Positions 17,228 through 26,762 of a stretch of DNA of 64,000 nucleotides are shown in pieces; the first letter of the stretch is position 1; every line of letters starts with the position of its first letter. Under the pieces are notes generated by a model. That model worked only from the letters and a program-made list of their open reading frames with translations. It ran no database searches and was not told the DNA's origin. The DNA lies in contig CAWCJC010000009.1 in assembly GCA_963795835.1 (NCBI GenBank), positions 186,001-250,000 of the forward strand, written 5' to 3'. This stretch comes from JALYXI01 sp963795835 (GTDB taxonomy: Bacteria > Acidobacteriota > Terriglobia > Bryobacterales > Bryobacteraceae). A program made the translations under genes and the position numbers.

Positions 17228-18619
17228 GTGAAGTTTCGAGATCTGCTTTTGGTGAGCCTCTTGGGCGCTTATGCGCATGGTGCGGCGCGAGAGCCGCAGA
17301 TGGACCCGCGGCTCAAGAACGCATCGCGCGCGCCCGCAGTGAATGGATGGATGAAGGTGCATCTGGAGGGATCGCCGGCGGAGATCGGGTTTCAGAATGG
17401 ATATCTGCTGGCGCCGGAAATTCTGGATATCCAGAAAGTGATGGCGCTGGAGCTGTGGCATGACGATCACCACAAGTGGGAGTTTTTCCGCAAGGCCGCG
17501 AAGACCGTTTTGTGGCCGCATGTGGAACAGGAGTATCGCGAGGAGTTGCAGGGAATTGCGGACGGGCTGAATGCTCACGGCGTGAAGCTGGATGTATGGG
17601 ACGTGGTGGCGCTGAACGCCTCGCTTGAGTGGCCGTATTACATGCGCAAGTACAACGACGATCACCATATCAAGGTGAAGGCCGCGCCCCCGGCGGACCG
17701 GTGTAGCGCGTTCGTTGCGACGGGAAGTTATACCAGGGACGGCAAGCCGGTGATCGCGCACAACAACTGGACCAGCTATCTGGATGGGCAGCGCTGGACG
17801 GTGGCTTACGATGTGACGCCGCGCAAGGGCAGGCGCTTCGTGATGGACGGATTGCCGGGATTTATTCACAGCGCCGACGATTTCGGGATCAATACGGCGG
17901 GCATGATGATTACCGAGACCACAATCACGGCGTTTGTCGGTTGGGATTCGAACGGAATTCCGGAGTTCGTGCGGGCGCGCAAGGCGATGCAGTATGCGGA
18001 ATCCATCGATGATTTCGCTCGCATCATGAAAGAAGGCAACAACGGCGGCTATGCGAATACCTGGCTGGTGGCGGATCGAAAAACCGGCGAGATTGCGAGC
18101 CTGGAACTCGGGCTGAAGAACGTGACCCTGGAGAAGAAGACCGACGGATATTTCGTTGGGTCAAACTTTCCTGTAAATCCGAAGCTGCTGAAGGAAGAGA
18201 CGGAATTTTCCGCGATGGACATGGGCAACAGCGCGAATGCGCGGCACCTGCGTTGGGATGCCTTGATGGCGGAGAACAAGGGACAGATCGACGTTGCCTT
18301 GGCCCAGCGGTTTTTAGCCGATCACTACGACACCTTCGAGAAGCGCGAGGCGGCGAGTGAGCGAACGCTTTGCGGGCACGTGGAAGCATCGCCGCGGGGG
18401 ATGGGAGAGTGGCAGGCGGCCTATGGGACCGCGGGCGCGGTTCAGAACAAAGTGGCGGACTCAGCGATGGCGGAGCGGCTTGCTTATTTCGCCAAGGCAG
18501 GGCACGCTTGCGGCACGGACTTCCACGCTGCGGAACACCTGAAGCAGCACAGCGCCTTCCTTTGGGAGAAGCCGCTGTTACGCGACATGCCTAGTTTGCC
18601 CTGGACCGAAATTCAATAA
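17228..18619 (+). CDS. Secreted C45/phospholipase B-like Ntn hydrolase
   Basis: 463 residues with a signal peptide (MKFRDLLLVSLLGAYAHGAA). The start is GTG at 17228, preceded by a strong GGGAGG ribosome-binding site. The family is recognised by GFQNGYLLAPEI, the likely autoproteolytic nucleophile C159 in DRCSAFVATG, and KPVIAHNNWTSYLDG, HSADDFGINTAGMMITETT further on. Members of the C45/PLB-like group are N-terminal nucleophile hydrolases that cleave amide or ester bonds; processing before C159 would generate the active form. The substrate is unknown. The gene is divergent from selD. Confidence 0.85.
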   Translation: MKFRDLLLVSLLGAYAHGAAREPQMDPRLKNASRAPAVNGWMKVHLEGSPAEIGFQNGYLLAPEILDIQKVMALELWHDDHHKWEFFRKAAKTVLWPHVEQEYREELQGIADGLNAHGVKLDVWDVVALNASLEWPYYMRKYNDDHHIKVKAAPPADRCSAFVATGSYTRDGKPVIAHNNWTSYLDGQRWTVAYDVTPRKGRRFVMDGLPGFIHSADDFGINTAGMMITETTITAFVGWDSNGIPEFVRARKAMQYAESIDDFARIMKEGNNGGYANTWLVADRKTGEIASLELGLKNVTLEKKTDGYFVGSNFPVNPKLLKEETEFSAMDMGNSANARHLRWDALMAENKGQIDVALAQRFLADHYDTFEKREAASERTLCGHVEASPRGMGEWQAAYGTAGAVQNKVADSAMAERLAYFAKAGHACGTDFHAAEHLKQHSAFLWEKPLLRDMPSLPWTEIQ

Positions 18620-18634
18620 GCCGCCGGCCCGTGC

Positions 18635-18904
18635 TTAGCGGCGCCGTCTGGCTCCCCCACCGATCAGACCCAGGTCAGAAACGGCGCAGATAATCAGGAC
18701 CACCAGATAAAACCCGCTGGTGGCGGGATAGCCGTTCGAGACAAGCAGCACATACACCACGGTCGTGATGGGCAGGAAGATAAAACCGAGCAGCGGAATG
18801 AGAAGGCCATGAAAGGCTCGGCCGATCATGCTCGTGAAGAGAAACATGAGAAGCAGCACGAATCGCGGGAAGGCTAAGCCGAGTAAGAGCGGTAAACAGG
18901 GCAT
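18635..18904 (-). CDS. Small membrane protein, unknown function
   Basis: 89 residues with two to three hydrophobic helices (FPRFVLLLMFLFTSMIGRAF, LLIPLLGFIFLPITTVVYVLLVS, GFYLVVLIICAVSDLGLIGG) and a positively charged end GGARRRR that should stay in the cytoplasm. The start lies 4 bases after the stop of the M14 peptidase gene, so it is probably co-transcribed with it. Similar short YwzB-like or PspC-unrelated membrane proteins exist; I cannot assign a family. Confidence 0.72.
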   Translation of the reverse strand: MPCLPLLLGLAFPRFVLLLMFLFTSMIGRAFHGLLIPLLGFIFLPITTVVYVLLVSNGYPATSGFYLVVLIICAVSDLGLIGGGARRRR

Positions 18905-18907
18905 GAG

Positions 18908-21708
18908 TTAGTTTAGGTGATCGTAATTCAGCATGGCGTTGAAGAGCAAGAAGTAGCTTCCCTGCGTGGTGGCGCGCCACATGGGGTTGTTTGCGAACAG
19001 GACGACGTGACCTTTGCCGAGCGGGACATCCACGATAGCGGGGCGGCCCGCAAGTTCCTTCGCGCCGGCCAGCATTCCGGAGACAAAGAGATCGGCTTCG
19101 GGGGCGAAGCGGGCAACGATTCGCGGGCGCATATTGGGCGGTGGCGTCATAATCCGGGCAATGTCGCTGATTTCTTCCGGAACGGAAGCCAGAGGCGCGA
19201 TGTAAGGGCGGCCTTGCGGGATATCGGGGTCGGTAGGCGTGCCGCGTCCGGTCGGCCGGGTTGCGGTTGGCGCGCGGGCGGGTGAGCCGGGTGGCGGCGT
19301 GACGTTCAGTATCGGCGTCTGGTTGAAGTAGACGGCCAGCTTGTCGCCGTAGCCATAAGCGATCGGGCTCTTCTTGTTGGGAGAGCTATCGGGGAAGACG
19401 GCGTTGAGGACCGCGCCTTGCGCTTGGAGTTCGCGCGCGGGAGTGATTTGCACGCCTTCGACCAGCCCGTAATCGATGGGGATGGATGCATTGCCGCCAA
19501 TGGTGATGAAGAGACCGCCCGCTTCGACGAAGTCTTTGATGTGGATCAGGCCTTCCAAACCCATGCCGCCCCGGATATCGTCCGTAGTATCGGGCGAGTT
19601 GGCAAGGTTGGGTGTAAGTGTCGAACCTTTCCAGGGGATCGGGACACCGATCATGGGCAGCCCGTTCACGATGCGTTGCGAGGTTCCCGCGACGGGCCCG
19701 AAGAGGATGACATCGAACTTGGCGCGCAAGTTTTGGGTGTCGCGAAGTGTGTGGTCGGAGATGTAGGTGTAGGGAATTTGGAGATGGTCGAGCGCAACGC
19801 GGTACCAGCCTTCGTTTTGCGTGTTCTGCCACGTGTGCACCAGTGCGATGCGCGGAACCGCCATCTCATGCATGGGAACCGCAGGGGCTTTCCCGGCGGC
19901 AGCGGTGAATTGGAGCGAGGTCGCCAGCGAATCGAGCTGGGCGCGGTCGACGCCGGTAAGGTAGAGCGAGCCGGCACTGTACTTCCGGCCGTCAGCCTCG
20001 AATGGCTGTTCGGCGACCATGATCCTGGCGCCTTTCAACTTGAAACGAAGTGTCGCGAGCGTGTTGTCCGTGTTGTGGTTGATCAGGAAAGTGGTGCCCG
20101 TCCCGGTGACGCCGCCGGGTGCGGTGACTTGGCCCTGTAGCCGAGTCATGGGAACGGTGAGAATGGCAGGGTCGGTAATGCGCACGGTCTTCACGTTCTT
20201 GAGTGGTCCGAAAGACCAGCCGGTATCGTCGTAAGGTTTGGGGTCGGCAACGTTGTAATACTGCGTGTCGAGCAGCATGTCGGCCATGCGGCTGTAGGGC
20301 TGGTCCATTCGGATGGCGTAGCTGCCCGCGCCGTACTTGCCGAAGGGGGCCGTGGTCTTATGAACTTCCACGCCTTGAATACCGAGCAGATTCATCAGCT
20401 CCGCAGCTTCGGCGGGGCGCGGATCGTCAGAGGGGAAAAGCCACGCGGCGGGACCCTCAGTCCTGGCTTTGGCGATGCTGCGTTTGCTCTTGAGATAGAA
20501 GTTGCCGAGAAAGCGCTCCTTCTGTTTCGCGACATCGTCCATGGCAAGCAGCAGTGCGCTTTGCTGGAGGTTGATGTTATTGCGGATGGACCAGTTCACG
20601 CGCGCGAGCGGCGGGTTGGGGCGGAACCAGGTGCGCGTGGTTTGATCGGCGGGAATGTTGCGATAGCCGGTATCGGCACCCTGGCCGCCGAACGTTTCAT
20701 AGAAGCGGCCGATGGAATTGTGGCCGTTCGCGGCGTAGAACATGTAGTTCGGCGCCCAGCCATCGTAGAAGCCGTGGGTCCAGACGCCGGGGACGCCGCG
20801 CTTGGTCATCTCTTCGATTTCGTGATAGGCCATGCTTTGCCACTCATCGACAACAATGGGGTCAAGCCATGCGTTGTAAGGGCCCATACCGGTCGAGGTG
20901 TAAAGGAAAGGGACGGATTCGTGAAGGTCGTGGAGAACGGTGGGGTGCCAATCGAGGAATGTCTTCATCATGATGCGGCTGAGCGAGAGCGACATGGACA
21001 TTCCGTCGCGGTTGTTGTCGTGCGCGACGTATTTGCCCCAGTAGAGAAGGCTGGGAACGCCTTTACCCGGGTTGGCTTTGCGGTAGTTGTAGATGTCGAC
21101 GGCGCGGTCGCGGCCATCCACTTCGCTGGTCGGAGTAATCAGCACGACCAGGTTCTTGCGGATGTTCTGGATGAGCGGCGTGTCTTCCACCGCGAGGCGG
21201 TAGGCAAGTTCCATGAGCATTTCGGGCGAGGCGGTTTCAGGGGAGTGGATACTCCCGGAGGCCCAGTAGAGCGGGAGGCCTTCGGCAATGAGAGCTTTCG
21301 ATTCGGCTTCGGTGGTCGTGCGGGGGTCGGCGAGGCGGGCGGTGATCTCCCGGTAGCGGTCGAGCTTGCCGATGTTCTGTTCGTCGGAGACGGCCACCAT
21401 CAAAGTTTCGCGGCCTTCTTCGCTGTGGCCGATGACGAAGACTTTCACTCGGGGAGAGGCCTTTTCGAGGGCGCGGAAGTACCGGTAAAGATCTTTGGTG
21501 TAGGTGAGCTTGTTCGGAGTTCCGACTGCGTAGCCGAGGATCTTCTCAGGGGTGGGGACGGTGGGGGAGGCAGGCAGGTGGTCCACCAGTTCGGTAAGGA
21601 AGAAAGGCTCCGTGGTGTATTGGCGGATTTTTGCGGTGTAGGCGGTATCGAGAGCTTGTTGGGCGAAAAGAGGGAAGACAGAAAGACGGGGAGGAAACGA
21701 GCGCGCAT
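18908..21708 (-). CDS. Secreted M14 family zinc carboxypeptidase, frameshifted in signal peptide at about 21667
   Basis: The ATG at 21708 opens a signal peptide MRARFLPVFLSSLF; the sequence continues in the next frame as AQQALDTAYTAKIRQYTTEPFFLTELVDHL. The tract TTTTC at 21669-21665 lacks one base (or has two extra). The repaired protein has about 933 residues. The M14 catalytic domain covers ~40-400: zinc ligands in GSIHSPETASPE and DLHESVPF, and the substrate-binding Arg in DNNRDGM. The long C-terminal half (VALVHTW... GGLFITIGGNASIPID) resembles a class-I-amidotransferase-like fold that often follows M14 domains in secreted acidobacterial peptidases. It should trim peptides outside the cytoplasm. 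Confidence 0.88.
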
Positions 21709-21748
21709 GGGTTCCGTTATCTTAACTTGCTGCGAAATCCCGATCTAC

Positions 21749-21779
21749 CTGAACGCGCGCTCAGCTCGGGCGCTACAAT
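21749..21779 (+). promoter_or_regulatory. Possible promoter of queC-queE
   Basis: TACAAT at 21774-21779 is a good -10 box lying 11 bases before the queC ATG. A weak -35 (CTGAAC, 21749-21754) is 19 bases upstream. I looked for a preQ1 riboswitch in this 82-base divergent intergenic region and see none; the predicted transcript leader would be only a few bases long. Confidence 0.3.
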
Positions 21780-21790
21780 TCGAAAGTCAC

Positions 21791-22480
21791 ATGGAACAGG
21801 AATCGAGGCGCGCGGTTTGCCTGTTGAGCGGCGGGCTGGACTCGGCGACTTGTCTGGCTGTGGCGCGGCGCGATGGCTTCGAGACTTACGCGCTCTCTTT
21901 CGATTACGGACAGCGGCATCGGGTGGAGTTGGAGGCGGCGGCGAAGGTGGCGCGCAGTTTGGGCGCGGCTGGGCATAAGACGGTGGCCATCGATCTGCGG
22001 ACATTCGGTCAATCCGCATTGACGGACGACATCGCGGTGCCCAAGGGACGGACGGAAGCAGAGATGGGGGGCGGCGCGATCCCGATCACGTACGTACCGG
22101 CGCGTAATACAGTCTTTCTCTCGCTAGCCCTGGCTTGGGCGGAAGTGTTGGGCTCGTCCGATATCTTTATCGGAGTCAACGCGCTCGATTATTCCGGGTA
22201 TCCGGATTGCCGTCCGGAGTTTATCGAAGCATTTGAGCGGATGGGGAATTTAGCGACGCGCGCGGGAGTGGAAGGACAGCAGAGATTGAAGATTCATACC
22301 CCCTTGATGGCATTGACCAAGGCGGGAATTGTGCGGCTTGCGGCGGAGTTGGGCTTGGACTTTTCACTGACGCACAGCTGCTACGACCCCTTGGGCGGCC
22401 GCGCGTGCGGTGAGTGCGATTCCTGTCTGCTTCGCGCAAAGGGATTCGCGGAAGCCGGAGTGCGGGATACTGCGCTTTAA
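21791..22480 (+). CDS. queC: 7-cyano-7-deazaguanine synthase
   Basis: 229 residues. Converts 7-carboxy-7-deazaguanine to preQ0 with ATP and ammonia in queuosine/7-deazaguanine synthesis. The ATP-pyrophosphatase P-loop LLSGGLDSAT is at residues 11-20, ALSFDYGQRH follows, and the C-terminal zinc site is seen as CYDPLGGRACGECDSCLLR (four Cys). queE begins at the base after its stop codon, so the two are translationally coupled. Confidence 0.95.
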   Translation: MEQESRRAVCLLSGGLDSATCLAVARRDGFETYALSFDYGQRHRVELEAAAKVARSLGAAGHKTVAIDLRTFGQSALTDDIAVPKGRTEAEMGGGAIPITYVPARNTVFLSLALAWAEVLGSSDIFIGVNALDYSGYPDCRPEFIEAFERMGNLATRAGVEGQQRLKIHTPLMALTKAGIVRLAAELGLDFSLTHSCYDPLGGRACGECDSCLLRAKGFAEAGVRDTAL

Positions 22481-23131
22481 GTGAAGATCGCGGAAATTTT
22501 CTATTCGCTGCAGGGGGAGGGCGTGCTGTTGGGCGTGCCTTCTGTATTCATCCGGACCAGTGGCTGCAATTTGCGCTGCCGCTGGTGCGACACGCCGTAC
22601 ACTTCGTGGCATCCGGAAGGAAGCGACATCGCAATCCATGAGATTGTGCGGCAAACCTTGGGTTACGGCGCGAAGCACGCCGTGGTGACCGGCGGCGAGC
22701 CCATGATCGCGCCAGGGATCGGGGAGTTGACGCGCCAGCTTCGTGACGCCGGCATGCACATCACCATCGAGACGGCGGGTACAGTATACGCCGATGTCGC
22801 TTGCGACCTGATGAGCATTAGTCCCAAGCTTGCGAATTCGACGCCAGAGGGTCCGTTCGCGATGCAGCATGAGCGCCTGCGGCGGAATCCGGACGTGTTG
22901 CGGAAGCTGATGGAGTATCCGTATCAGTTGAAGTTCGTGGTTGCGGCACCGTCGGATTTGGACGAGATTCGCCAATTTCCTTCCGAGCACGTGATGTTAA
23001 TGCCAGAGGGTACATCCGTTGAAGTATTGCGGGAGCGATCCCAATGGCTGGCTGAGATCTGTAAGCGGGAGGGGTACCGGTTCAGTCCGCGGCTGCACGT
23101 GGATCTGTGGGGAGACAAGCGCGGCGTCTAG
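22481..23131 (+). CDS. queE: 7-carboxy-7-deazaguanine synthase (radical SAM)
   Basis: 216 residues from GTG 22481. A radical-SAM enzyme that contracts 6-carboxytetrahydropterin to 7-carboxy-7-deazaguanine, the step before QueC. The 4Fe-4S motif is C29-x3-C33-x2-C36 (SGCNLRCRWCDTPYTSW), preceded by the substrate region FYSLQGEG. VVTGGEPM supplies the SAM-binding GGEP. The C-terminus HVDLWGDKRGV is typical of the family. queD and folE are not in the window. Confidence 0.95.
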   Translation: MKIAEIFYSLQGEGVLLGVPSVFIRTSGCNLRCRWCDTPYTSWHPEGSDIAIHEIVRQTLGYGAKHAVVTGGEPMIAPGIGELTRQLRDAGMHITIETAGTVYADVACDLMSISPKLANSTPEGPFAMQHERLRRNPDVLRKLMEYPYQLKFVVAAPSDLDEIRQFPSEHVMLMPEGTSVEVLRERSQWLAEICKREGYRFSPRLHVDLWGDKRGV

Positions 23132-23206
23132 TCTTTCGGCTAGGCGGAGACTACTCCAATTTCCGATGCGGCCGGTGTGGGCCCGGTACGATCCTGAGAG
23201 TAGATT

Positions 23207-24100
23207 ATGTCCGATACACTTATGCAATTTTCTTTGGGACTGGCCGATAGCGTAGCGCGCGTGGCTGCTTCCGTGGTGACAGTACATGGCCGCTCCCGGC
23301 GCACGGCGAGCGGTGTAGTTTGGAAACCTGGTTTGGTGATTACGTCCGACGCGGCGGTGCGGGGCGATGAAGGATTGCGCGTGACGCTGCCTTCGGGGCA
23401 AACCGTGGCGGCTGCTTTGAAGGGCCGCGATGGCTCGACCGATTTGGCAGTGCTGACTTGCGATACGAGTTCGGCTGCGCCCGCGACATTCTTTGAAGGA
23501 ACCGCGAAGGTAGGGCAACTCGCCATGACGGTCGGACGAACGGCCGATACGGGGCCGATCACGACGCTCGGGATGGTGAGCGGCGCCTCCGGCGAGTGGA
23601 AGACCTGGCGCGGTGGAAAGCTGAGCGAGTTCATCCGGCTGGATGCTTCGGTGTACCCGACGAGCGTGGGCGGCGCGGTGACCGATGTCGCGGGCAATCT
23701 GTTGGGGTTAGTCGCAGGTGGGCTTTCGCGCAGTTCGGTGATCGTGATTCCGCGGGGAACCATTCAGCGTTCGGGTGAGAGCCTGGCGACTCGCGGGCGT
23801 GTGGCTCGCGGGTATTTGGGGATCGGGCTTCAGACGGTCGCGGTTCCGGCGGCGCTGAACCTGGGCCAGGAGAGCGGCATTATGCTGGTGCATGTGGAAG
23901 AGAATGGTCCCGCGGCTTCGGCTGGGTTGATGTTGGGCGATGTGCTGCTTGGCGTTGGCGGGGTACCGGTGAAGTCCGTGGAGGCGCTGCATGGCGCACT
24001 GGGATCGGAATCGGTCGGGAAGCAGGTGCAGTTGCGGTTCCTTCGCGGCGGAGCTGTGCATGAGGCAACGGCGACGGTGGGTGAGCGCCCGGCCAAGTGA
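23207..24100 (+). CDS. Trypsin-like (S1C) PDZ protein lacking catalytic His and Ser
   Basis: 297 residues with an HtrA-like fold: trypsin-like domain ~1-195 and PDZ domain ~205-290 (GYLGIGLQTV, GPAASAGLMLGDVLLGVGGVPV). The landmarks are easy to align but the active site is gone: the His of TNxHV is replaced by Ala49 in VITSDAAV, the nucleophile of GNSGG is Val154 in YPTSVGGAV, and only Asp79 (STDLAVL) remains. There is no signal peptide or membrane anchor. It is therefore probably a cytosolic non-proteolytic binding protein. The 4-base overlap with a LuxR-type regulator (GTGA at 24097) suggests they act together. Confidence 0.85.
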   Translation: MSDTLMQFSLGLADSVARVAASVVTVHGRSRRTASGVVWKPGLVITSDAAVRGDEGLRVTLPSGQTVAAALKGRDGSTDLAVLTCDTSSAAPATFFEGTAKVGQLAMTVGRTADTGPITTLGMVSGASGEWKTWRGGKLSEFIRLDASVYPTSVGGAVTDVAGNLLGLVAGGLSRSSVIVIPRGTIQRSGESLATRGRVARGYLGIGLQTVAVPAALNLGQESGIMLVHVEENGPAASAGLMLGDVLLGVGGVPVKSVEALHGALGSESVGKQVQLRFLRGGAVHEATATVGERPAK

Positions 24101-24678
24101 TCCGCGTCCTGGTGGCTGCCGCTTCGGCAGTTGTGCGTGGCGGGCTGGAGGCGGTGGTTCAGGCAATCGACCAGTTGGAGTTCGCCGGATCCGCCGCGCT
24201 CGGCGAGTTGAGCGATGAAGAAGAGGCCGACGTGCTGCTCATTGCGTCGGCCAGCGCGGATGAGGAACTACTGCGGACGTGCGCAGATTCGCCCTGTCCG
24301 GCATTGCTGTTGACGGATGAACCGGAGATCGGGATGCTGAGCGGGAATCTGCGGAGCGTATTGCGATTCGATGCCAAGCCGGAAGAGATCGGGGCCGCGT
24401 TGATGGCTGTTTCCGAGGGGCTTGTGGTGCTGCACCCGGCGAGTTTAGACCGGCGGCCGGTTGTCCTGACTGAGCTCGATGAGCCGCTGACTCCGCGGGA
24501 GACTGAGGTGCTTCGGATGCTGGCGGAAGGCTTAAGCAATAAGCTGATTGCTTACCGGCTGGAGATCTCCGAGCATACGGTCAAGTTTCATATGACGCAG
24601 GTGCTGGCGAAGCTGCGGGCCAGCAGCCGGACGGATGCTGTGATGCAGGGGATCCGGCGGGGGCTGGTGTTGGTCTAA
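24097..24678 (+). CDS. LuxR-type regulator with degenerate receiver domain
   Basis: 193 residues. The C-terminal ~65 residues are a complete LuxR/FixJ helix-turn-helix: LTPRETEVLRMLAEGLSNKLIAYRLEISEHTVKFHMTQVLAKL. The N-terminal ~120 residues have receiver-like layout (IRVLVAAASAVVRGGLEAVV) but the acidic pocket DD is replaced by Ala-Ala (res 8-9) and the phospho-acceptor Asp by Ala50 (DVLLIAS). It cannot be controlled by ordinary Asp phosphorylation. Start is GTG 24097 inside the stop of the PDZ protein gene. Its stop codon interlocks with that of the convergent ABC-F gene (CTAA). Confidence 0.88.
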   Translation: MIRVLVAAASAVVRGGLEAVVQAIDQLEFAGSAALGELSDEEEADVLLIASASADEELLRTCADSPCPALLLTDEPEIGMLSGNLRSVLRFDAKPEEIGAALMAVSEGLVVLHPASLDRRPVVLTELDEPLTPRETEVLRMLAEGLSNKLIAYRLEISEHTVKFHMTQVLAKLRASSRTDAVMQGIRRGLVLV

Positions 24679-26285
24679 ACCTTCACCTTGCTGGCTTCGG
24701 TACTCCATTCGGCGTAAGTGCCCTGGAAGTCTTCAATCTTGCCATGGTCGAAGTGCCAGATCCGCGTGGCGACTTCGTCGATCAGGTCTTCATCGTGCGT
24801 AACCAGCAGGACGGTGCCTTCGTAACGCTGAATCGCTACATTCAATGCGTTGATGGCTTCAAGATCCAGGTGGTTCGTCGGTTCGTCAAGCACCAGGAAG
24901 TTGGGCTGTTGCAACATCAGGCGGCAGAAGATCAGGCGAGCCGCTTCTCCGCCGGAGAGCGCATCGGTTGGTTTCGCGCCTTCCTCCTGGGCGAAGAGCA
25001 TCCGGCCTAATAAGCCCCGCAGTTCTTCGCGTGTGGCTTGAGGATCGAACTCGTTCAACCATTCGAAGACCGTCATGCCGTTCTTGATGGTCTCGCGGTG
25101 GTCCTGCTCGAAGTAGCCGATTTGCGCTTCATGGCCCCAGACGACCTTACCGGAAACGTCGCCATCGCGCTTTACGTGGACATCCGGCGCGTTGGCGAGC
25201 AGCGCTTTGAGCATGGTGGATTTACCGGTGCCATTCCGGCCCATCAGCGCGATCTTCTCGCCGCGGATCACGCGCGCGGAAAAGTTGTTGATCACACGGT
25301 TCGATCCATAGGACCAGTTCAGGTTCTCGCATTCCAAAATGTGCTTGCCGGAGGCGCGCTTCTGATCGAACTTAATGAACGGGCGCTGGATGTTGGAACG
25401 GGCAAGATCTGTGGTCTGGAGGCGTTCGACTTCGCGTTTGCGGGAAGTGGTCTGGCTGGAACGAGTACCGGCGGAGAAGCGCGCGATGAACTCGTTCAAC
25501 TGGGCGATCTTCTTCTCGCGCTGAGCGTTGTCGGATTCGATACGGCTGCGTATCTGGGTCTTGGCGAGCACCATATCGTCGTAGCCGCCGGTATAGACGA
25601 TGATGGTCTGGTAATCGATATCGGCGGTGTGGGTGGTGACGCTGTTCAGGAAGTGGCGATCGTGTGAGATCACGATCAGGCAGCCTTCATAGCGGACCAG
25701 GAACTCCTGAAGCCAGCGGACGGAATCGAGATCGAGATAGTTCGTCGGTTCGTCGAGCAGGAGAGCGCCGGGGTTGCCGAAGAGCGCTTGCGCGAGCAGG
25801 ACGCGGACTTTCTCGCCGCCCTGCAGCTCGGACATCTTCAGTTCGTGCCGATCGTCCGCGATGTCGAGGCCTTGGAGCAGGATGGCGGCGTCGGATTCCG
25901 CGGTGTAGCCGTCTTCATCGGCGACAATGCCTTCCAGTTCGCCCAGGCGCATGCCGTCTTCATCGGTAAGGTCGGCCTTTTCGTAAAGCTTTTCGCGTTC
26001 CGCGAGCGCTGCCCAGAGGGGCTTGTTGCCCATCACCACGGTATCGATCACGCGGTACTGATCGAAAGCGAACTGATCCTGCCGCAAAACGCCGAATTTC
26101 TTGGGACGGACAACCACGCCTTTCTGGAGCTCGTTTTCGCCCGTCAAGAGCTTCATGAAGGTAGACTTGCCCGCTCCATTCGGGCCGGTCAAGCCGTACC
26201 GCCGCCCCGCGATAAAGGTGACGTTGACGTCTTCGAACAGAATTTTGGCGCCGAAGCGCATGGATACATTGCTGACTGAAATCAC
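24675..26285 (-). CDS. ABC-F family ATPase (YbiT-like)
   Basis: 536 residues, two ABC domains and no membrane segment, as expected for ABC-F proteins that act on the ribosome. Walker A motifs are GPNGAGKST (N-half) and GRNGTGKST (C-half); signature sequences are LQGGEKVRVLLAQAL and LSGGEAARLIFCRLM; both Walker B segments are LLLDEPTNYLDLDS and LVLDEPTNHLDLEA. The inter-domain linker KREVERLQTTDLARSNIQRPFIKF and the sequence overall resemble YbiT. Likely role in translation rather than transport; an antibiotic-resistance role is not indicated. Confidence 0.93.
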   Translation of the reverse strand: MISVSNVSMRFGAKILFEDVNVTFIAGRRYGLTGPNGAGKSTFMKLLTGENELQKGVVVRPKKFGVLRQDQFAFDQYRVIDTVVMGNKPLWAALAEREKLYEKADLTDEDGMRLGELEGIVADEDGYTAESDAAILLQGLDIADDRHELKMSELQGGEKVRVLLAQALFGNPGALLLDEPTNYLDLDSVRWLQEFLVRYEGCLIVISHDRHFLNSVTTHTADIDYQTIIVYTGGYDDMVLAKTQIRSRIESDNAQREKKIAQLNEFIARFSAGTRSSQTTSRKREVERLQTTDLARSNIQRPFIKFDQKRASGKHILECENLNWSYGSNRVINNFSARVIRGEKIALMGRNGTGKSTMLKALLANAPDVHVKRDGDVSGKVVWGHEAQIGYFEQDHRETIKNGMTVFEWLNEFDPQATREELRGLLGRMLFAQEEGAKPTDALSGGEAARLIFCRLMLQQPNFLVLDEPTNHLDLEAINALNVAIQRYEGTVLLVTHDEDLIDEVATRIWHFDHGKIEDFQGTYAEWSTEASKVKV

Positions 26286-26303
26286 TGGGTTGGAAATCCC
26301 AGT

Positions 26304-26762
26304 TTAGCGCGGGTGGTCGTAGTAGCGGAAGATTACGAGGATGACGGCCATTACAGGAACAGCAAAAATCAGGCCCAGCGGGCCCAAGACTGCGCTTGCG
26401 GCAATGCCGCCGACAAAGACCGCCAGCGGGGCGATTTTGGTGTGGCGGCCCAGGATGGTGGGAGTCAGGTAGAAACCTTCTATGGATTGAATCAGGATCC
26501 AGAGGCCAAGAGTGGCAAGGATCGCGCCTAGCGAACTCTTGCCGAAGTACATTATCGCGAGCGTCAGGATCAGGCCTGCAGGACCGCCAAAGATCGGGAC
26601 CAGATAAAGCAGGCCGCAGAGAGGGCCCAGTACGTACCAGGCGGGAACATGAGTGAGGGCGAACGCGACGGTGTAGAGGATCACCATGATGCCGGTGATC
26701 TGCAGTTCGCCCTTCAGCCAGTTGCCAAGAGTCGAGAGGATTTGACGGCTTAGCGTTTGCAC
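26304..26762 (-). CDS. AI-2E/PerM-type permease, C-terminal half only
   Basis: 152 residues matching the C-terminal half of the AI-2E transporter family: LSTLGNWLKGELQITGIMVI, PLCGLLYLVPIFGGPAGLIL, LWILIQSIEGFYLTPTILGR and GPLGLIFAVPVMAVI. Full-length family members have about 350 residues and eight helices; here the first half is absent and its place is occupied by msrA, whose stop overlaps this start (GTG 26762) by 13 bases. It may be a truncated remnant kept by translational coupling, or a genuine half-size protein working as a dimer. Confidence 0.75.
   Translation of the reverse strand: MQTLSRQILSTLGNWLKGELQITGIMVILYTVAFALTHVPAWYVLGPLCGLLYLVPIFGGPAGLILTLAIMYFGKSSLGAILATLGLWILIQSIEGFYLTPTILGRHTKIAPLAVFVGGIAASAVLGPLGLIFAVPVMAVILVIFRYYDHPR

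Noticed and set aside
18617..18640. GCCGC...GCGGC inverted repeat as a terminator between the C45 and small membrane protein genes
   Set aside because: Only five base pairs with a 13-base loop, and GC-rich chance pairing is common here.
20360..21790. Long plus-strand open frame leading into queC
   Set aside because: It lies opposite the M14 peptidase, has no domain, and queC has its own start at 21791 that fits the family length.
21709..21790. preQ1 riboswitch in front of queC
   Set aside because: The divergent gap is only 82 bases, with a -10-like box 11 bases before the ATG, and I see no preQ1 aptamer features.
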